This document shows positions 25,730 through 34,305 of a stretch of DNA of 64,000 bases, piece by piece. Location of the stretch: the NCBI RefSeq assembly GCF_003605735.1, contig NZ_QXTJ01000045.1:182093-246092 (forward strand). The letters are read 5' to 3'. Every line of letters begins with the position of its first letter. Position 1 is the stretch's first letter. Under the pieces are notes generated by a model. It was not told where the DNA came from, ran no database searches, and saw nothing but the letters and a program-made list of their open reading frames with translations. This stretch comes from Pseudomonas sp. LS-2 (GTDB taxonomy: Bacteria > Pseudomonadota > Gammaproteobacteria > Pseudomonadales > Pseudomonadaceae). The translations under genes and the position numbers were made by a program.

Positions 25730-27670
25730 ATGACCATTGGATCGAGCTACGAATACCCCGCCAAAATAGCCAGACACTTTGCCGCCCAGCCACATTCGAA
25801 CTGGGCCGCACGCTTCCCCAACCCGCCCGACCTGTGTTTCGACTACCGCAAGCTGGTTGAACAGCACGACGGCATCGCCAGCGCCAGCGGAACACCCCAC
25901 AAGATCTGCATCATCGGCGCCGGGGTCACGGGACTCGTGGCCGCACGGGAACTGCTTCGCTGCGGCTTCACCGATGTCACGCTGATCGAGCAATCACACC
26001 GTATCGGTGGCCGCCACCTGACCATCAACCGTCCGATGTCTGATGAAGGCCATGCATTGACGCCTTTCGAAATGGGCGCGATGCGCATGCCCTTTTTCAA
26101 CACCGCCGAGGAAGCCCCCAAAGAGGGTCGCTCGCTGATGGCGTATTACGCTCAACTCTTCGACTTGAAGATCTCCGACTTTCCCAATCCAGGCACGCCT
26201 GTGGTGAAGGCGACCGGCATCTATCTTCAGGACGGTCTGGTGGCTGGCTCATCAGAACCGCAATTGCTGATCTGGAACAACCAACAGGGCCATACCCCAC
26301 CGCCCACCCAGACGCTTCAAAGCGTCTTCGACAAATGGCAAACCTTCGCTCACCGGATGACGCGACAGGTCGCGGCCAGCTATGGCGGTCATGAGTGGGA
26401 AGCGATGTGGGCCGCCATCGTCGAGCGCTATCACAGCGTTTCATTTCGTGATCTGGTCACGCTTGCGCCTTTGAACAGCTGGAACAAGAAAGCACCGGGA
26501 GACTTCGGTGGACTGGGGATGACGGCGGAAGAATCGAGGATTTTCTATTCCATCGGTATCGGCGACGGCAGTTGGGGCGCCTTCTACGACGTTTGCTGCC
26601 TGTATCCGATCAGGACCGCGATATTCGGATTCAGCAGTCATCTGCAACTGGTCCATGGCCGGGTGGATGAACGCGGCATCGCTCTCGATGCGCCACATCT
26701 GAATGTAACTGCGCTGCCCGACAGCAGCGGAAATGAATTTGACGGGCCCCGCTATCTTGGTCTGGCGGCGCTCGACGAATGCCTGCTGCACATGCCAATC
26801 GATGACGCTCGCCCCTCGTTCTATGAGCACTGCTTGCAGCGTGGGTCGGGCCTGCTGACAAATTCACGGGTGACTAAACTCAGCAAACTGGACAGCGGCA
26901 AAACCCGCGTTCATTTCGAGACGCAGACCAGTGGCGGCGGTCGGACGCAACCAATGGCCGATGATTTCGACTCTGTCATCCTGACCCTGCCCTCGTGGCT
27001 GATCGAAACGCAGATCCGACTCGAGGGATATTCAAGATCCGAACTGCCCTATTCCATCATCAACGCTTATAAAACGGCCCACTGGGAGACCAGTTGCAAA
27101 GTGTATGCGCCGTTGAAGAAAGGTTTTCTATCCAGCAACAGTAAGATCCCGCAAATATTGGTCACCGACAGTTTCGTGCATGACGTCTACCTGTATCGCT
27201 ACAACGATCACTACAGCGACGACTGCATCTTGCTGAGTTACACATGGGAAGACGACGCGACCAAACTTGCGTCATTCAAAGATCCGGAGCTGGTCGAAAA
27301 ATGTATCACCGAACTGGATCGTATCTTGATGAGCTGCAGCAATGTTCAGGAGCGACTGTCGCCTTATATCGACGCTGATCAGGCTGTCGTCCAACGCTGG
27401 GTGACTGACCGTAACGCACTGGGCTGCGCCAAGCTCTACCGCCCCGGCACATACCACGACGCGGTGAGCCTGATGGGTTACAACCGCGAGTACAGCGCAG
27501 AATCCGGTCTCTATCTTTCAGGGGAGTCGTTTTCTGTCGATGCGGGATGGACAGAGCCCTGCTTGCGTGGCGCCGTCGATGCGGTCATTCATATCTGCGA
27601 CAAGACCGGAGCCCGGTTCCACGGTGGATTTTCAATGCAGGATTATCCGCACTATCACACGGCGAACTGA
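25730..27670 (+). CDS. Flavin amine oxidase / L-amino-acid 2-monooxygenase-like protein
   Basis: FAD-dependent enzyme of 646 residues. It has a Rossmann ADP-binding motif IIGAGVTGLVAARELL (residues 61-76), the acidic E87 and RIGGRH (91-96). A middle segment with SIGIGDGSWGAFYDV recalls the tryptophan/lysine/phenylalanine 2-monooxygenase group, and the C-terminal FAD motif is LSGESFSVDAGWTEPCLRGA (near residues 603-622). Family members convert amino acids to amides by oxidative decarboxylation, or to imino acids by oxidation; which applies here is not decidable from sequence. The following gene encodes an amidase-type enzyme, which favours the 2-monooxygenase reading. It is longer than IaaM/DavB (about 560) and shorter than the Phe-oxidase precursor. 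Substrate unknown. Confidence 0.82.
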   Translation: MTIGSSYEYPAKIARHFAAQPHSNWAARFPNPPDLCFDYRKLVEQHDGIASASGTPHKICIIGAGVTGLVAARELLRCGFTDVTLIEQSHRIGGRHLTINRPMSDEGHALTPFEMGAMRMPFFNTAEEAPKEGRSLMAYYAQLFDLKISDFPNPGTPVVKATGIYLQDGLVAGSSEPQLLIWNNQQGHTPPPTQTLQSVFDKWQTFAHRMTRQVAASYGGHEWEAMWAAIVERYHSVSFRDLVTLAPLNSWNKKAPGDFGGLGMTAEESRIFYSIGIGDGSWGAFYDVCCLYPIRTAIFGFSSHLQLVHGRVDERGIALDAPHLNVTALPDSSGNEFDGPRYLGLAALDECLLHMPIDDARPSFYEHCLQRGSGLLTNSRVTKLSKLDSGKTRVHFETQTSGGGRTQPMADDFDSVILTLPSWLIETQIRLEGYSRSELPYSIINAYKTAHWETSCKVYAPLKKGFLSSNSKIPQILVTDSFVHDVYLYRYNDHYSDDCILLSYTWEDDATKLASFKDPELVEKCITELDRILMSCSNVQERLSPYIDADQAVVQRWVTDRNALGCAKLYRPGTYHDAVSLMGYNREYSAESGLYLSGESFSVDAGWTEPCLRGAVDAVIHICDKTGARFHGGFSMQDYPHYHTAN

Positions 27671-27820
27671 CGGAAATATTCAAGGACTGTCCGACTTCAT
27701 ATCCAGAAGACGGCTGTTTTCAAAACTTGGCTATTAACGCTTACGATCAAAATATCGGCGATAAAAACCTATAGGAACTTTCCGACAAGACTCTCAGAAA
27801 CGGCCTGCTTGCCCAACCCA

Positions 27821-27853
27821 TTTGAATGCAATCTTATAACCAAGCCATTCAAA
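27821..27853 (+). promoter_or_regulatory. Inverted repeat TTTGAATG-N17-CATTCAAA bracketing a -10-like TTATAA
   Basis: Arms at 27821-27828 and 27846-27853, with TTATAA at 27834-27839 between them, all in an AT-rich 206-nt gap before the amidase ATG. The layout suggests an operator at a separate promoter for the amidase and membrane-protein genes. No regulator family was identified. Confidence 0.45.
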
Positions 27854-27876
27854 CGAATAACAAACAGGCCAATCTC

Positions 27877-28770
27877 ATGCATAACAAAAAAGCCGTCAGC
27901 CCCATCCGCGTCGCGGTAGTTCAGTGCGATCCTCAGTGCGGAACCGAGCATCGTGAACGCAACCAGCAGCTCTGTCTGAGCCTTGCGCTTGACGCGGTGA
28001 AAGGCGGTGCCAACCTGATCGTTCTGCCGGAGCTGTCCAGCACCGGCTATACCTTCGAAACCCGCGAGCAGGCATTCGAACACGCCGAATCGATCCCCGA
28101 TGGCCCCAGCGTGCAGAAGTGGATGGGGTTCGCTCGCGAACACAACGTCTATCTGGCCGCAGGGCTGGTCGAACAGGCGGGCATGAAGCTGTTTGATTCG
28201 GCGGTTCTGGTGGGGCCCGATGGATTCATCGGGAACTACCGAAAAGCCCATCTCTGGAATCAGGAGAAACTCTGGTTTTCGCCGGGCGATCTCGGCTTCC
28301 CGGTCTTCGAAACGCCTATCGGACGCATCGGCCTGCTGATCTGCTGGGACATCTGGTTTCCAGAAGTCCCTCGTCTGTTGAGCCAGCAAGGCGCTGACAT
28401 CATCTGCAGTTTGAACAACTGGGTCTGGACACCTCCTCCGCTGTTCGACGAAGCCGGCAGGTGCATGGCGACTTACCTGACGATGACAGCGGCACACGTC
28501 AACAACGTGTTCATCGCGGCGGCCAATCGTGTCGGCACCGACCGGGGCGAGCGCTTTCTGGGGTGCTCGCTGATTGCCGGCACCAACGGCTGGCCGTTGG
28601 GGCCGGTCGCCGATGCCGAGCAGGAAACGATTATCTACGCCGATATCGACCTGAGCAGTACACGCAGCGCCCCGATCTGGAACGACCTCAACGACCTGCA
28701 TCGAGATCGTCGCTGCGACGTCTACGGTTCGATGCTGGGCTACACCGTCCATCCTCAACTGCCACGCTGA
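27877..28770 (+). CDS. Nitrilase-superfamily carbon-nitrogen hydrolase (predicted aliphatic/aryl amidase)
   Basis: 297-residue cytoplasmic hydrolase with the full Glu-Lys-Cys triad: Glu52 in LPELSSTGY, Lys123 in YRKAHLW and Cys156 in LLICWDIWFPE. The size and ICWD-FPE motif fit amidase branches (5-aminovaleramidase DavA, carbamoylputrescine amidase types) rather than true nitrilases. The ATG at 27877 has AGG at a suitable distance; an ATG 17 codons earlier lacks a ribosome-binding site. It lies between the flavin monooxygenase and a membrane protein (11 nt downstream), so hydrolysis of the amide made by the former is the likely job. Confidence 0.85.
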   Translation: MHNKKAVSPIRVAVVQCDPQCGTEHRERNQQLCLSLALDAVKGGANLIVLPELSSTGYTFETREQAFEHAESIPDGPSVQKWMGFAREHNVYLAAGLVEQAGMKLFDSAVLVGPDGFIGNYRKAHLWNQEKLWFSPGDLGFPVFETPIGRIGLLICWDIWFPEVPRLLSQQGADIICSLNNWVWTPPPLFDEAGRCMATYLTMTAAHVNNVFIAAANRVGTDRGERFLGCSLIAGTNGWPLGPVADAEQETIIYADIDLSSTRSAPIWNDLNDLHRDRRCDVYGSMLGYTVHPQLPR

Positions 28771-28781
28771 GGAGGCCAGTG

Positions 28782-29996
28782 ATGAACAATGCCTTCCGTC
28801 ATGAACACAACCGTTCTGTCCAATTGAGGATCCTGGCCTCGTTTTTGTCGCTGACCGGAGTGCTTGCCGCTGTAGCGGTCTCCATTCTGTGCGGCTTGTG
28901 GCTGATACAGGACCTGCAGCTACAGACTCGTTGGCCCGGTTATCAGGACATTGTCGAAAACCTGCATTTGCCCGCTTCCTGGTGGCGATGGGCAGTCGGG
29001 GACATCAGCGAATTCGCCTTCTACAAACACGAGTTCGCATCCATCGGGCTCATGGCCGGGGCGGCGCTGGCGTATTTCGGCGCTCGCAATGGCAAGGCCT
29101 GGGCGGGGTTCCCCATCTGCTACGGCACCGGGCTTTGGCCATGGCTGGTCTTCAGCTCGCTGCTCGGTCTGCTTTTGAGCAACCTGCTCTGGGGCTGGAC
29201 GCTGTCGCAGCAAGGCTGGCAACCCACCTTCGTCGCATTCGTGTCGCTTCCCGCCGCCATGGTGCTGCTGTTCGGCCGGGGTTGGCGCGTGGCGCTCAGC
29301 GGCGCGCTACTGGGGGCGCTTCTGGTCACGCCGATGGCCTTGCTGATCGTCAACTATGTTTGTAATCCCCTGGCATTGCCGGCAGTGGTCGGCAACGTGC
29401 TGGGGATGGCGCTGGCCAGCATCGTGGCGTTTCAGATCTGCCGGTGGTTTCCAGCATTGGTTCAGGGACGTGAATCCGACGCCAAGCCGGCCAGCAAAAC
29501 CGCTCCGCCAGCAGTCCCCCGCTACGACACAAGGTGGGTGCTGAGGCGCGTCCTGGCCGACTTTTCCGAAGCGCCGTTCTTCGGCAACGAACTGGCGAGT
29601 CTGGGTTTGCTGTTGGGGGTGGCAGTGGCCTTTGTGCTTAATCCGCACAGCCCGGCATACGGGTCCGGCCTGCTTCCGACACTGGTCGGCGCGCAATTGC
29701 TGAGTGCTGCCATCGGCGTTCTGATCTGGCGCAAGCAGTGGATAAACCGTGGCTGGTATCCAACCTATATCCCGCTGGTGTCGGTGGTGCCTGCCGCCAT
29801 ACTGACCCATGGCGACAGCCTGCCGGTCATCCTGCTGAGCGCGTTTCTCGGGGCGCTGATCGCGCCACCCTTGGCAACAGCAATCGCGACCCGCCTGCCT
29901 GGATACATGCACCCTTACATAGCCAACGTCCTGTCGATGGCGATCAGCACGCTGATGATCGTACCAATGGCAGGCGGCGTGAATCAGCTTTTCTGA
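28782..29996 (+). CDS. Polytopic membrane protein with internal duplication, family not recognised
   Basis: 404-residue inner-membrane protein with about 9-10 hydrophobic segments, the first at residues 17-43. Two halves are related: residues about 70-220 and 254-398 share D-x-S-E followed by E-[FL]-A-S-[IL]-G-L, then G-W-x-P-T and A-x-L-G-A-L-x-x-P. The middle (229-250) is a hydrophilic linker. A two-repeat topology is common in secondary transporters. The ATG follows GAGGAGG and is 11 nt after the amidase stop, so both are surely co-translated. Transport of the cassette's substrate or product is an inference. Confidence 0.75.
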   Translation: MNNAFRHEHNRSVQLRILASFLSLTGVLAAVAVSILCGLWLIQDLQLQTRWPGYQDIVENLHLPASWWRWAVGDISEFAFYKHEFASIGLMAGAALAYFGARNGKAWAGFPICYGTGLWPWLVFSSLLGLLLSNLLWGWTLSQQGWQPTFVAFVSLPAAMVLLFGRGWRVALSGALLGALLVTPMALLIVNYVCNPLALPAVVGNVLGMALASIVAFQICRWFPALVQGRESDAKPASKTAPPAVPRYDTRWVLRRVLADFSEAPFFGNELASLGLLLGVAVAFVLNPHSPAYGSGLLPTLVGAQLLSAAIGVLIWRKQWINRGWYPTYIPLVSVVPAAILTHGDSLPVILLSAFLGALIAPPLATAIATRLPGYMHPYIANVLSMAISTLMIVPMAGGVNQLF

Positions 29997-30045
29997 CCGT
30001 CAAGGGCTACGGTGGGGAAGGTTTCAAGAGGAGGGAAACGTAGAC

Positions 30046-30111
30046 CTGTAGCAACCCGGTTGGCCGGCAGCGGCGCGTGATCGTTCGCCACCGGCAGCCG
30101 GGCTGTTACAG
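30046..30111. repeat. REP-type hairpin (CTGTAGCA...CCGGC family, diverged copy)
   Basis: Arms CTGTAGCAACCCGG and CCGGGCTGTTACAG, with an inner GCCGG..CCGGC stem. Same family as the copy at 23217-23286. It lies between the membrane-protein gene and zapE, marking the right edge of the accessory-looking segment. Confidence 0.75.
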
Positions 30112-30122
30112 AAGATCGCGGA

Positions 30123-31217
30123 TCAAGGCTTGTGAGCGCGAGACAGAAACTCGTGGGACTGCATTTCCAACAGACGGCTCAACGTACGCTGAAACTCGAA
30201 GTTCAGACGGCCGCCGGTGTACAGGTCCTTCAACTCGACTTCCGCCGAGATGATCAACTTGACGTTGCGGTCGTAGAATTCGTCAACCATGTTGATGAAG
30301 CGGCGCGCGATGTCGTCAGTGGTGACGCTCATTTGCTCGACGCCACTGAGCAGCACAGCGTGGAAAATCTTGCCCAACTCGATGTAATCGTTCTGGCTGC
30401 GCGGGCCGTCGCACAGTTCGCGGAAGTCGAACCAGGCAACGTCGTCACAGGTGCGAAGCGCCTTGATCTGACGGTTCTCAATGATCAGCACATCGTTTTC
30501 GACGGCTTTGGTGCATTCCGGGGTCAGCGCGCGGAAGCTTTTGCGCATGCTGTCCTGGGCGGCCTCGTTCAGCGGGAAGTGGAACAGCTCGGCCTGCTCC
30601 AGATGGCGCAGACGATAATCCACGCCGCTGTCGACGTTGACGATTTCGGTGTTCTGTTTGATCAGGGCAATGGCCGGCAGGAAACGCGCACGTTGCAGAC
30701 CGTCCTTGTACAGGCCGTCCGGCACGATGTTCGAAGTGGCGACCAGCGTCACGCCATTCTTGAACAGCTCTTCCATCAGCGTGCCGAGAATCATGGCGTC
30801 GGTGATGTCCGAAACGAAGAATTCGTCGAAACAGATGACCCGAGCTTCGCCCGCGAACTGCTTGGCGATGAGGGTAAGCGGGTTTTTCTCGCCTTTGAGG
30901 TTCTTCATTTCCTCGTGCACGCGCTTCATGAAGCGGTGAAAGTGCGTGCGCATCTTGTCTTCGAACGGCAGCGCTTCGAAGAAGGTGTCGACAAGGTAAG
31001 TCTTGCCACGGCCCACTCCGCCCCAGAAATACAGGCCTTTGACCACTGTGACTTCTTTCTTGCCGAACAGCTTGCCGAACAGGCCTGGCTTGCTCTCATG
31101 GGCAGCGACCAGATCGTCGTACAGACGCTGCAGATGACGCACAGCGTTTTCCTGAGCGGCATCGTGGAAGAATTCGGGCTTCTTGAGGTCGTTCTGATAG
31201 CTTTCTAGGGGGGTCAT
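30123..31217 (-). CDS. zapE: ZapE, AFG1-type ATPase of cell division
   Basis: Z-ring-associated P-loop ATPase of 364 residues. It has Walker A GGVGRGKTYLVD (near residue 67), Walker B VICFDEFFVSD and a sensor stretch VATSNIVPDGLY. E. coli ZapE destabilises FtsZ polymers and is needed under stress. The ATG at 31217 precedes the conserved TPLESYQ start. It is 61 nt downstream of trpS. Confidence 0.93.
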   Translation of the reverse strand: MTPLESYQNDLKKPEFFHDAAQENAVRHLQRLYDDLVAAHESKPGLFGKLFGKKEVTVVKGLYFWGGVGRGKTYLVDTFFEALPFEDKMRTHFHRFMKRVHEEMKNLKGEKNPLTLIAKQFAGEARVICFDEFFVSDITDAMILGTLMEELFKNGVTLVATSNIVPDGLYKDGLQRARFLPAIALIKQNTEIVNVDSGVDYRLRHLEQAELFHFPLNEAAQDSMRKSFRALTPECTKAVENDVLIIENRQIKALRTCDDVAWFDFRELCDGPRSQNDYIELGKIFHAVLLSGVEQMSVTTDDIARRFINMVDEFYDRNVKLIISAEVELKDLYTGGRLNFEFQRTLSRLLEMQSHEFLSRAHKP

Positions 31218-31278
31218 ATTCGTTAGCTAGGGAGCAAAAACGGGCCGCCACTGTAGCGATGGCCCGTTGGAATGGCAA

Positions 31279-32625
31279 TTAATCCTGTTGTGGCGCCAAC
31301 GCCAGTTTCAGGCTCTCGATTGCAGCGTCACGCGCCGTAGCGTCGGCGAATGCGGGACTGTCCGCGACGCATGCGCCTTCCAGCCATACGGTGAACGCGT
31401 CACCTTCCGTCCGAATGTCCGGCTCACCACCCTGCTGCAACTGTTTGGTCACAGCGCCTGCGGTCTTGCCGTCGGCAAAGGTGCGCGACAACAGCAGTTG
31501 CTCGCCATCGGCCGCCAGCAGGCGGAAACGGAAGCCGTCGTCCTCACGGAAGCTGACGAAACGTGCGCCCTTGCTGGCTTTTTTCTTGGTGGCCGCGGCG
31601 GTTTGTGTGGTTGTGCGGAACGAACGCAGGCCTACCGCTTCGCGCAGTTCACCCAGGAACGGTGTCGCGATGCGACGAGCCTTCTGCGCGCCGGTCTGCA
31701 GAATGTCTTCCAGATCGGCGGGCCGTTCAATCAGACGATGGTAGCTCTCGCGCGCCTCACCCAACTCGCCGTCCAGTAACTGGAACAGACGCTGTTTGGC
31801 GTCGCCCCAGCCCAGACCTTGCAGCAGATCAGCGCGGAATTCGTCGCTCTGCTCCTTGCTGGCGAAGGCCTGGTACAGGGTGAACAGGTGCGAGTTGTCC
31901 GGGTCCTTGGCTTCGCCCGGCAGACGCGAGTCGGTGACGATGCGCGAAATCGCGTCCTTCATCTCTTTGGCGCTGCTGAACAACGGGATGGTGTTGTCGT
32001 AGCTCTTGGACATCTTGCGACCGTCGAGGCCTGGCAGCGTCGCCACGCTTTCCTCGATCAATGCCTCGGGCATGACGAAGAACTCTTTGCCATTGCCGAA
32101 CAGATGGTTGAAGCGCTGCCCGATGTCACGGGCCATTTCGACGTGCTGGATTTGATCACGGCCGACCGGGACCTGATGAGCGTTGAACATCAGGATGTCG
32201 GCGGCCATCAGCACCGGGTAGCTGAACAGGCCCATGGTGATGCCTGCATCCGGGTCTTCGCCGGCGTCGACGTTCTTGTCCACCGATGCTTTGTAGGCGT
32301 GGGCACGGTTGAGCAGGCCTTTGGCCGCGACGCAGGTCAGCAGCCAGGTCAGCTCGGGGATTTCCGGAATGTCGGACTGGCGATAGAACGTCACACGGTC
32401 GACGTCCAGGCCGGCAGCGAGCCAGGTCGCGGCGATTTCCAGACGCGAGCGCTGGATGCGCAGCGGGTCATCGCACTTGATCAGTGCGTGATAGTCGGCC
32501 AGGAAATAGAACGAATCGGCATCGCTCTGGCGGCTGGCGACGATGGCCGGGCGAATCGCGCCCGCGTAGTTGCCCAGGTGAGGCGTGCCGGTGGTGGTGA
32601 TACCGGTCAGGATACGAGTGGTCAT
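31279..32625 (-). CDS. trpS: Tryptophanyl-tRNA synthetase (long form)
   Basis: Class I aminoacyl-tRNA synthetase charging tRNA-Trp. The HIGH-type motif appears as GTPHLGNY near residue 13, the KMSKS motif in DGRKMSKSYDN. At 448 residues it is about 110 longer than E. coli TrpRS; the extension (from about residue 335) starts with a Thr/Lys-rich linker (TTTQTAAATKKKASKG). Such long forms are usual in Pseudomonas. Confidence 0.95.
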   Translation of the reverse strand: MTTRILTGITTTGTPHLGNYAGAIRPAIVASRQSDADSFYFLADYHALIKCDDPLRIQRSRLEIAATWLAAGLDVDRVTFYRQSDIPEIPELTWLLTCVAAKGLLNRAHAYKASVDKNVDAGEDPDAGITMGLFSYPVLMAADILMFNAHQVPVGRDQIQHVEMARDIGQRFNHLFGNGKEFFVMPEALIEESVATLPGLDGRKMSKSYDNTIPLFSSAKEMKDAISRIVTDSRLPGEAKDPDNSHLFTLYQAFASKEQSDEFRADLLQGLGWGDAKQRLFQLLDGELGEARESYHRLIERPADLEDILQTGAQKARRIATPFLGELREAVGLRSFRTTTQTAAATKKKASKGARFVSFREDDGFRFRLLAADGEQLLLSRTFADGKTAGAVTKQLQQGGEPDIRTEGDAFTVWLEGACVADSPAFADATARDAAIESLKLALAPQQD

Positions 32626-32652
32626 GTCTAGTCGCTTATTTGGGTGCTGCGA

Positions 32653-33282
32653 TCAGTTCGAGAGGCGCGGCAGGACCAGATCCTTGAGATCGGTCAGCTT
32701 GCCGTGGAAAAAGTGTCCGCATTCTGCCACTTTCAGCAGCTCATGGGGGCGAGACAGTGCATCAGACCAGGCATATACCAGCTGTGGGTCGACCACTTCG
32801 TCGGTTTCCGGCTGAATCAGGGTCAGAGGCCCTTTTTGCGGCAGCGCGCTCGGGTCGGCGATGCGCATCACTGCCGGCGCGACCATGAAGAGGTGACTCA
32901 GGGTTTCGCCCTTGGCTTCGAGACGACCGCCAAGGGTGGCAGCGACAAATCCGCCGAAGGAAAATCCGAACAGCGTCATCGGCAGATCGGGGTGTTTTTC
33001 CCGCAGCCAGACCGCCGCGGCTTCTGCGTCATCCACCTCGCCCTGGCCCATGTCGGAACTGCCCGCGCTGGCACCGACGCCACGGTAATTGAAACGCAGA
33101 GTGATATATCCTGCGTCCCGAGCCGTGCGTTGCAGGGTGGAGATCACTTTATTGAGCATCGTGCCGCCCTGAACCGGGTTAGGATGGCAGATCAGCGCCA
33201 CGCCCTTGGCCCCTTCCAGGTCAAGGTACAAGGCTTCGAGTTGGCCCACCGGGCCGTCGATGAATACAGGGGTTTCACGCAT
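32653..33282 (-). CDS. Alpha/beta hydrolase, COG2945-like
   Basis: 209-residue predicted serine hydrolase. The nucleophile elbow is GFSFGG (Ser), with candidate acid Asp in PETDEVVDP and His in ECGHFFHGKL. HPNPVQGGTMLNKV near the N-terminus is characteristic of this small-hydrolase group. Start at ATG 33282; a TTG two codons earlier is possible. Substrate unknown. Upstream of trpS, 27 nt apart. Confidence 0.85.
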   Translation of the reverse strand: MRETPVFIDGPVGQLEALYLDLEGAKGVALICHPNPVQGGTMLNKVISTLQRTARDAGYITLRFNYRGVGASAGSSDMGQGEVDDAEAAAVWLREKHPDLPMTLFGFSFGGFVAATLGGRLEAKGETLSHLFMVAPAVMRIADPSALPQKGPLTLIQPETDEVVDPQLVYAWSDALSRPHELLKVAECGHFFHGKLTDLKDLVLPRLSN

Positions 33283-33427
33283 GAGCAAGAATGAACTCCG
33301 TGACCTTCAATTGGGTCGACTCGTCTAGCTGATTGTCTGTGGCTGGCATATCGGCGACGCGTCGCCGCTATACAGCGCAGGTTCGAGCCGTTAACGTAAA
33401 GCAAAGCCGTTTATAGAGGAAGGACTC

Positions 33428-33865
33428 GTGGATTACTCGCTCTTAGTTTGGTTGCTGCCGACTATTGCCCTGATCGCCGGTGTAGTCATCGGTTTCTTCG
33501 TGGCGCGTGCGCTGCCCAATGCCGCGCCTAACAGCACTCAGCGCCAGCTGGATGACGTTCAGGAGCGTTTCGACACGTATCAGAACGAGGTGATCACTCA
33601 CTTCAACAGTACGGCTAATCTGGTGCAGAAGCTGTCCCAGAGCTATCAGGATGTACAGGAACACCTCGCCGAGGGCGCCAACCGCCTGGCCACCGACGAC
33701 CTGACCCGCCAACGTTTGCTGGCCGCCCTGCACCCGGAAGCGAATCAGGCCCCACGCGACCGCCTGACGCCACCGCGCACCGCCGCCGAGCCACCACGGG
33801 ACTATGCCCCGAAGATGCCGAACACACCCGGCATGCTGGATGAGCATTACGGCTTGAAGAAGTAA
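33428..33865 (+). CDS. yhcB: YhcB (ZapG) family, DUF1043 membrane protein
   Basis: 145-residue bitopic protein: one N-terminal membrane segment (about residues 5-27), then a long helical region (residues 38-95) with coiled-coil character, and a Pro-rich tail. In enterobacteria YhcB coordinates envelope growth and division. GTG start with GAGGAAGGA upstream. Encoded near zapE, as in E. coli. Confidence 0.9.
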   Translation: MDYSLLVWLLPTIALIAGVVIGFFVARALPNAAPNSTQRQLDDVQERFDTYQNEVITHFNSTANLVQKLSQSYQDVQEHLAEGANRLATDDLTRQRLLAALHPEANQAPRDRLTPPRTAAEPPRDYAPKMPNTPGMLDEHYGLKK

Positions 33866-33882
33866 GCTGTCACACAACACAC

Positions 33883-33916
33883 AGCCCGCCCCTGAGCAAT
33901 CAGCGGCGGGCTTTTT
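33883..33916 (+). terminator. Rho-independent terminator of yhcB
   Basis: Stem AGCCCGCC / GGCGGGCT (33883-33890, 33905-33912) with inner CTGA/TCAG pairing, followed by a T-run. Confidence 0.88.
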
Positions 33917-33939
33917 ATGGGCTGGAGCAAAGGACTCAT

Positions 33940-34025
33940 GTAGGAGCGTGCTTGCCCGCGAAAGTGATGGGTCAGCAACAAATGCGCCGGCAGAAGAAAT
34001 GCATTCGCGGGCAAGCGCGCTCCGA
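33940..34025. repeat. REP-type inverted repeat (GTAGGAGCG...CTTGCCCGCGAA family)
   Basis: Left arm GTAGGAGCGTGCTTGCCCGCGAA and right arm TTCGCGGGCAAGCGCGCTCC are inverted copies with few mismatches, separated by about 42 nt. First element of a three-palindrome island in 33866-34305, a gene-free stretch. Confidence 0.85.
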
Positions 34026-34036
34026 CGAGAGTCCCT

Positions 34037-34145
34037 GATCGTGCCCACGCTCCGCGTGGGTATGCAGCCCAGGACGCTCCGCGTCCGCTGCATTGGGACG
34101 CAGAGCGTCTCGGGCGGCGTTACCACGCGGAGCGTGGGAACGATC
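34037..34145. repeat. Compound palindromic repeat (CCCACGCTCCGCGTGGG family)
   Basis: Outer arms GATCGTGCCCACGCTCCGCG and CGCGGAGCGTGGGAACGATC are inverted. An inner pair GGACGCTCCGCGTCC / GGACGCAGAGCGTC gives a multi-hairpin structure. I recognise similar sequences as dispersed repeats in Pseudomonas. No coding sequence. Confidence 0.8.
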
Positions 34146-34172
34146 AAGAAGTGAGCAGATACACCCTGAAAA

Positions 34173-34206
34173 AGCCCGCCGCTGAGGTGATCAGCGCCGG
34201 GCTTTT
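34173..34206. terminator. Bidirectional terminator-like hairpin
   Basis: 13-nt arms AGCCCGCCGCTGA (34173-34185) and TCAGCGCCGGGCT (34191-34203), flanked by an A-run and a T-run. It resembles the yhcB terminator and may be a duplicated copy moved by the repeats between them. Confidence 0.75.
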
Positions 34207-34305
34207 TCGTGGGTATTCGGAAATGCCTTACACGCTCGCCAGAAACAGCCGGTTACGACGACATCAAGCAAGCCATAACCTCTGCCTGAGATCTCTGGAG
34301 GGGCC

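Noticed and set aside
27877..28770. Assigning the amidase as IaaH (auxin pathway).
   Set aside because: IaaH belongs to the amidase-signature family (Ser-cisSer-Lys); this protein has the nitrilase Glu-Lys-Cys triad. Auxin synthesis cannot be claimed.
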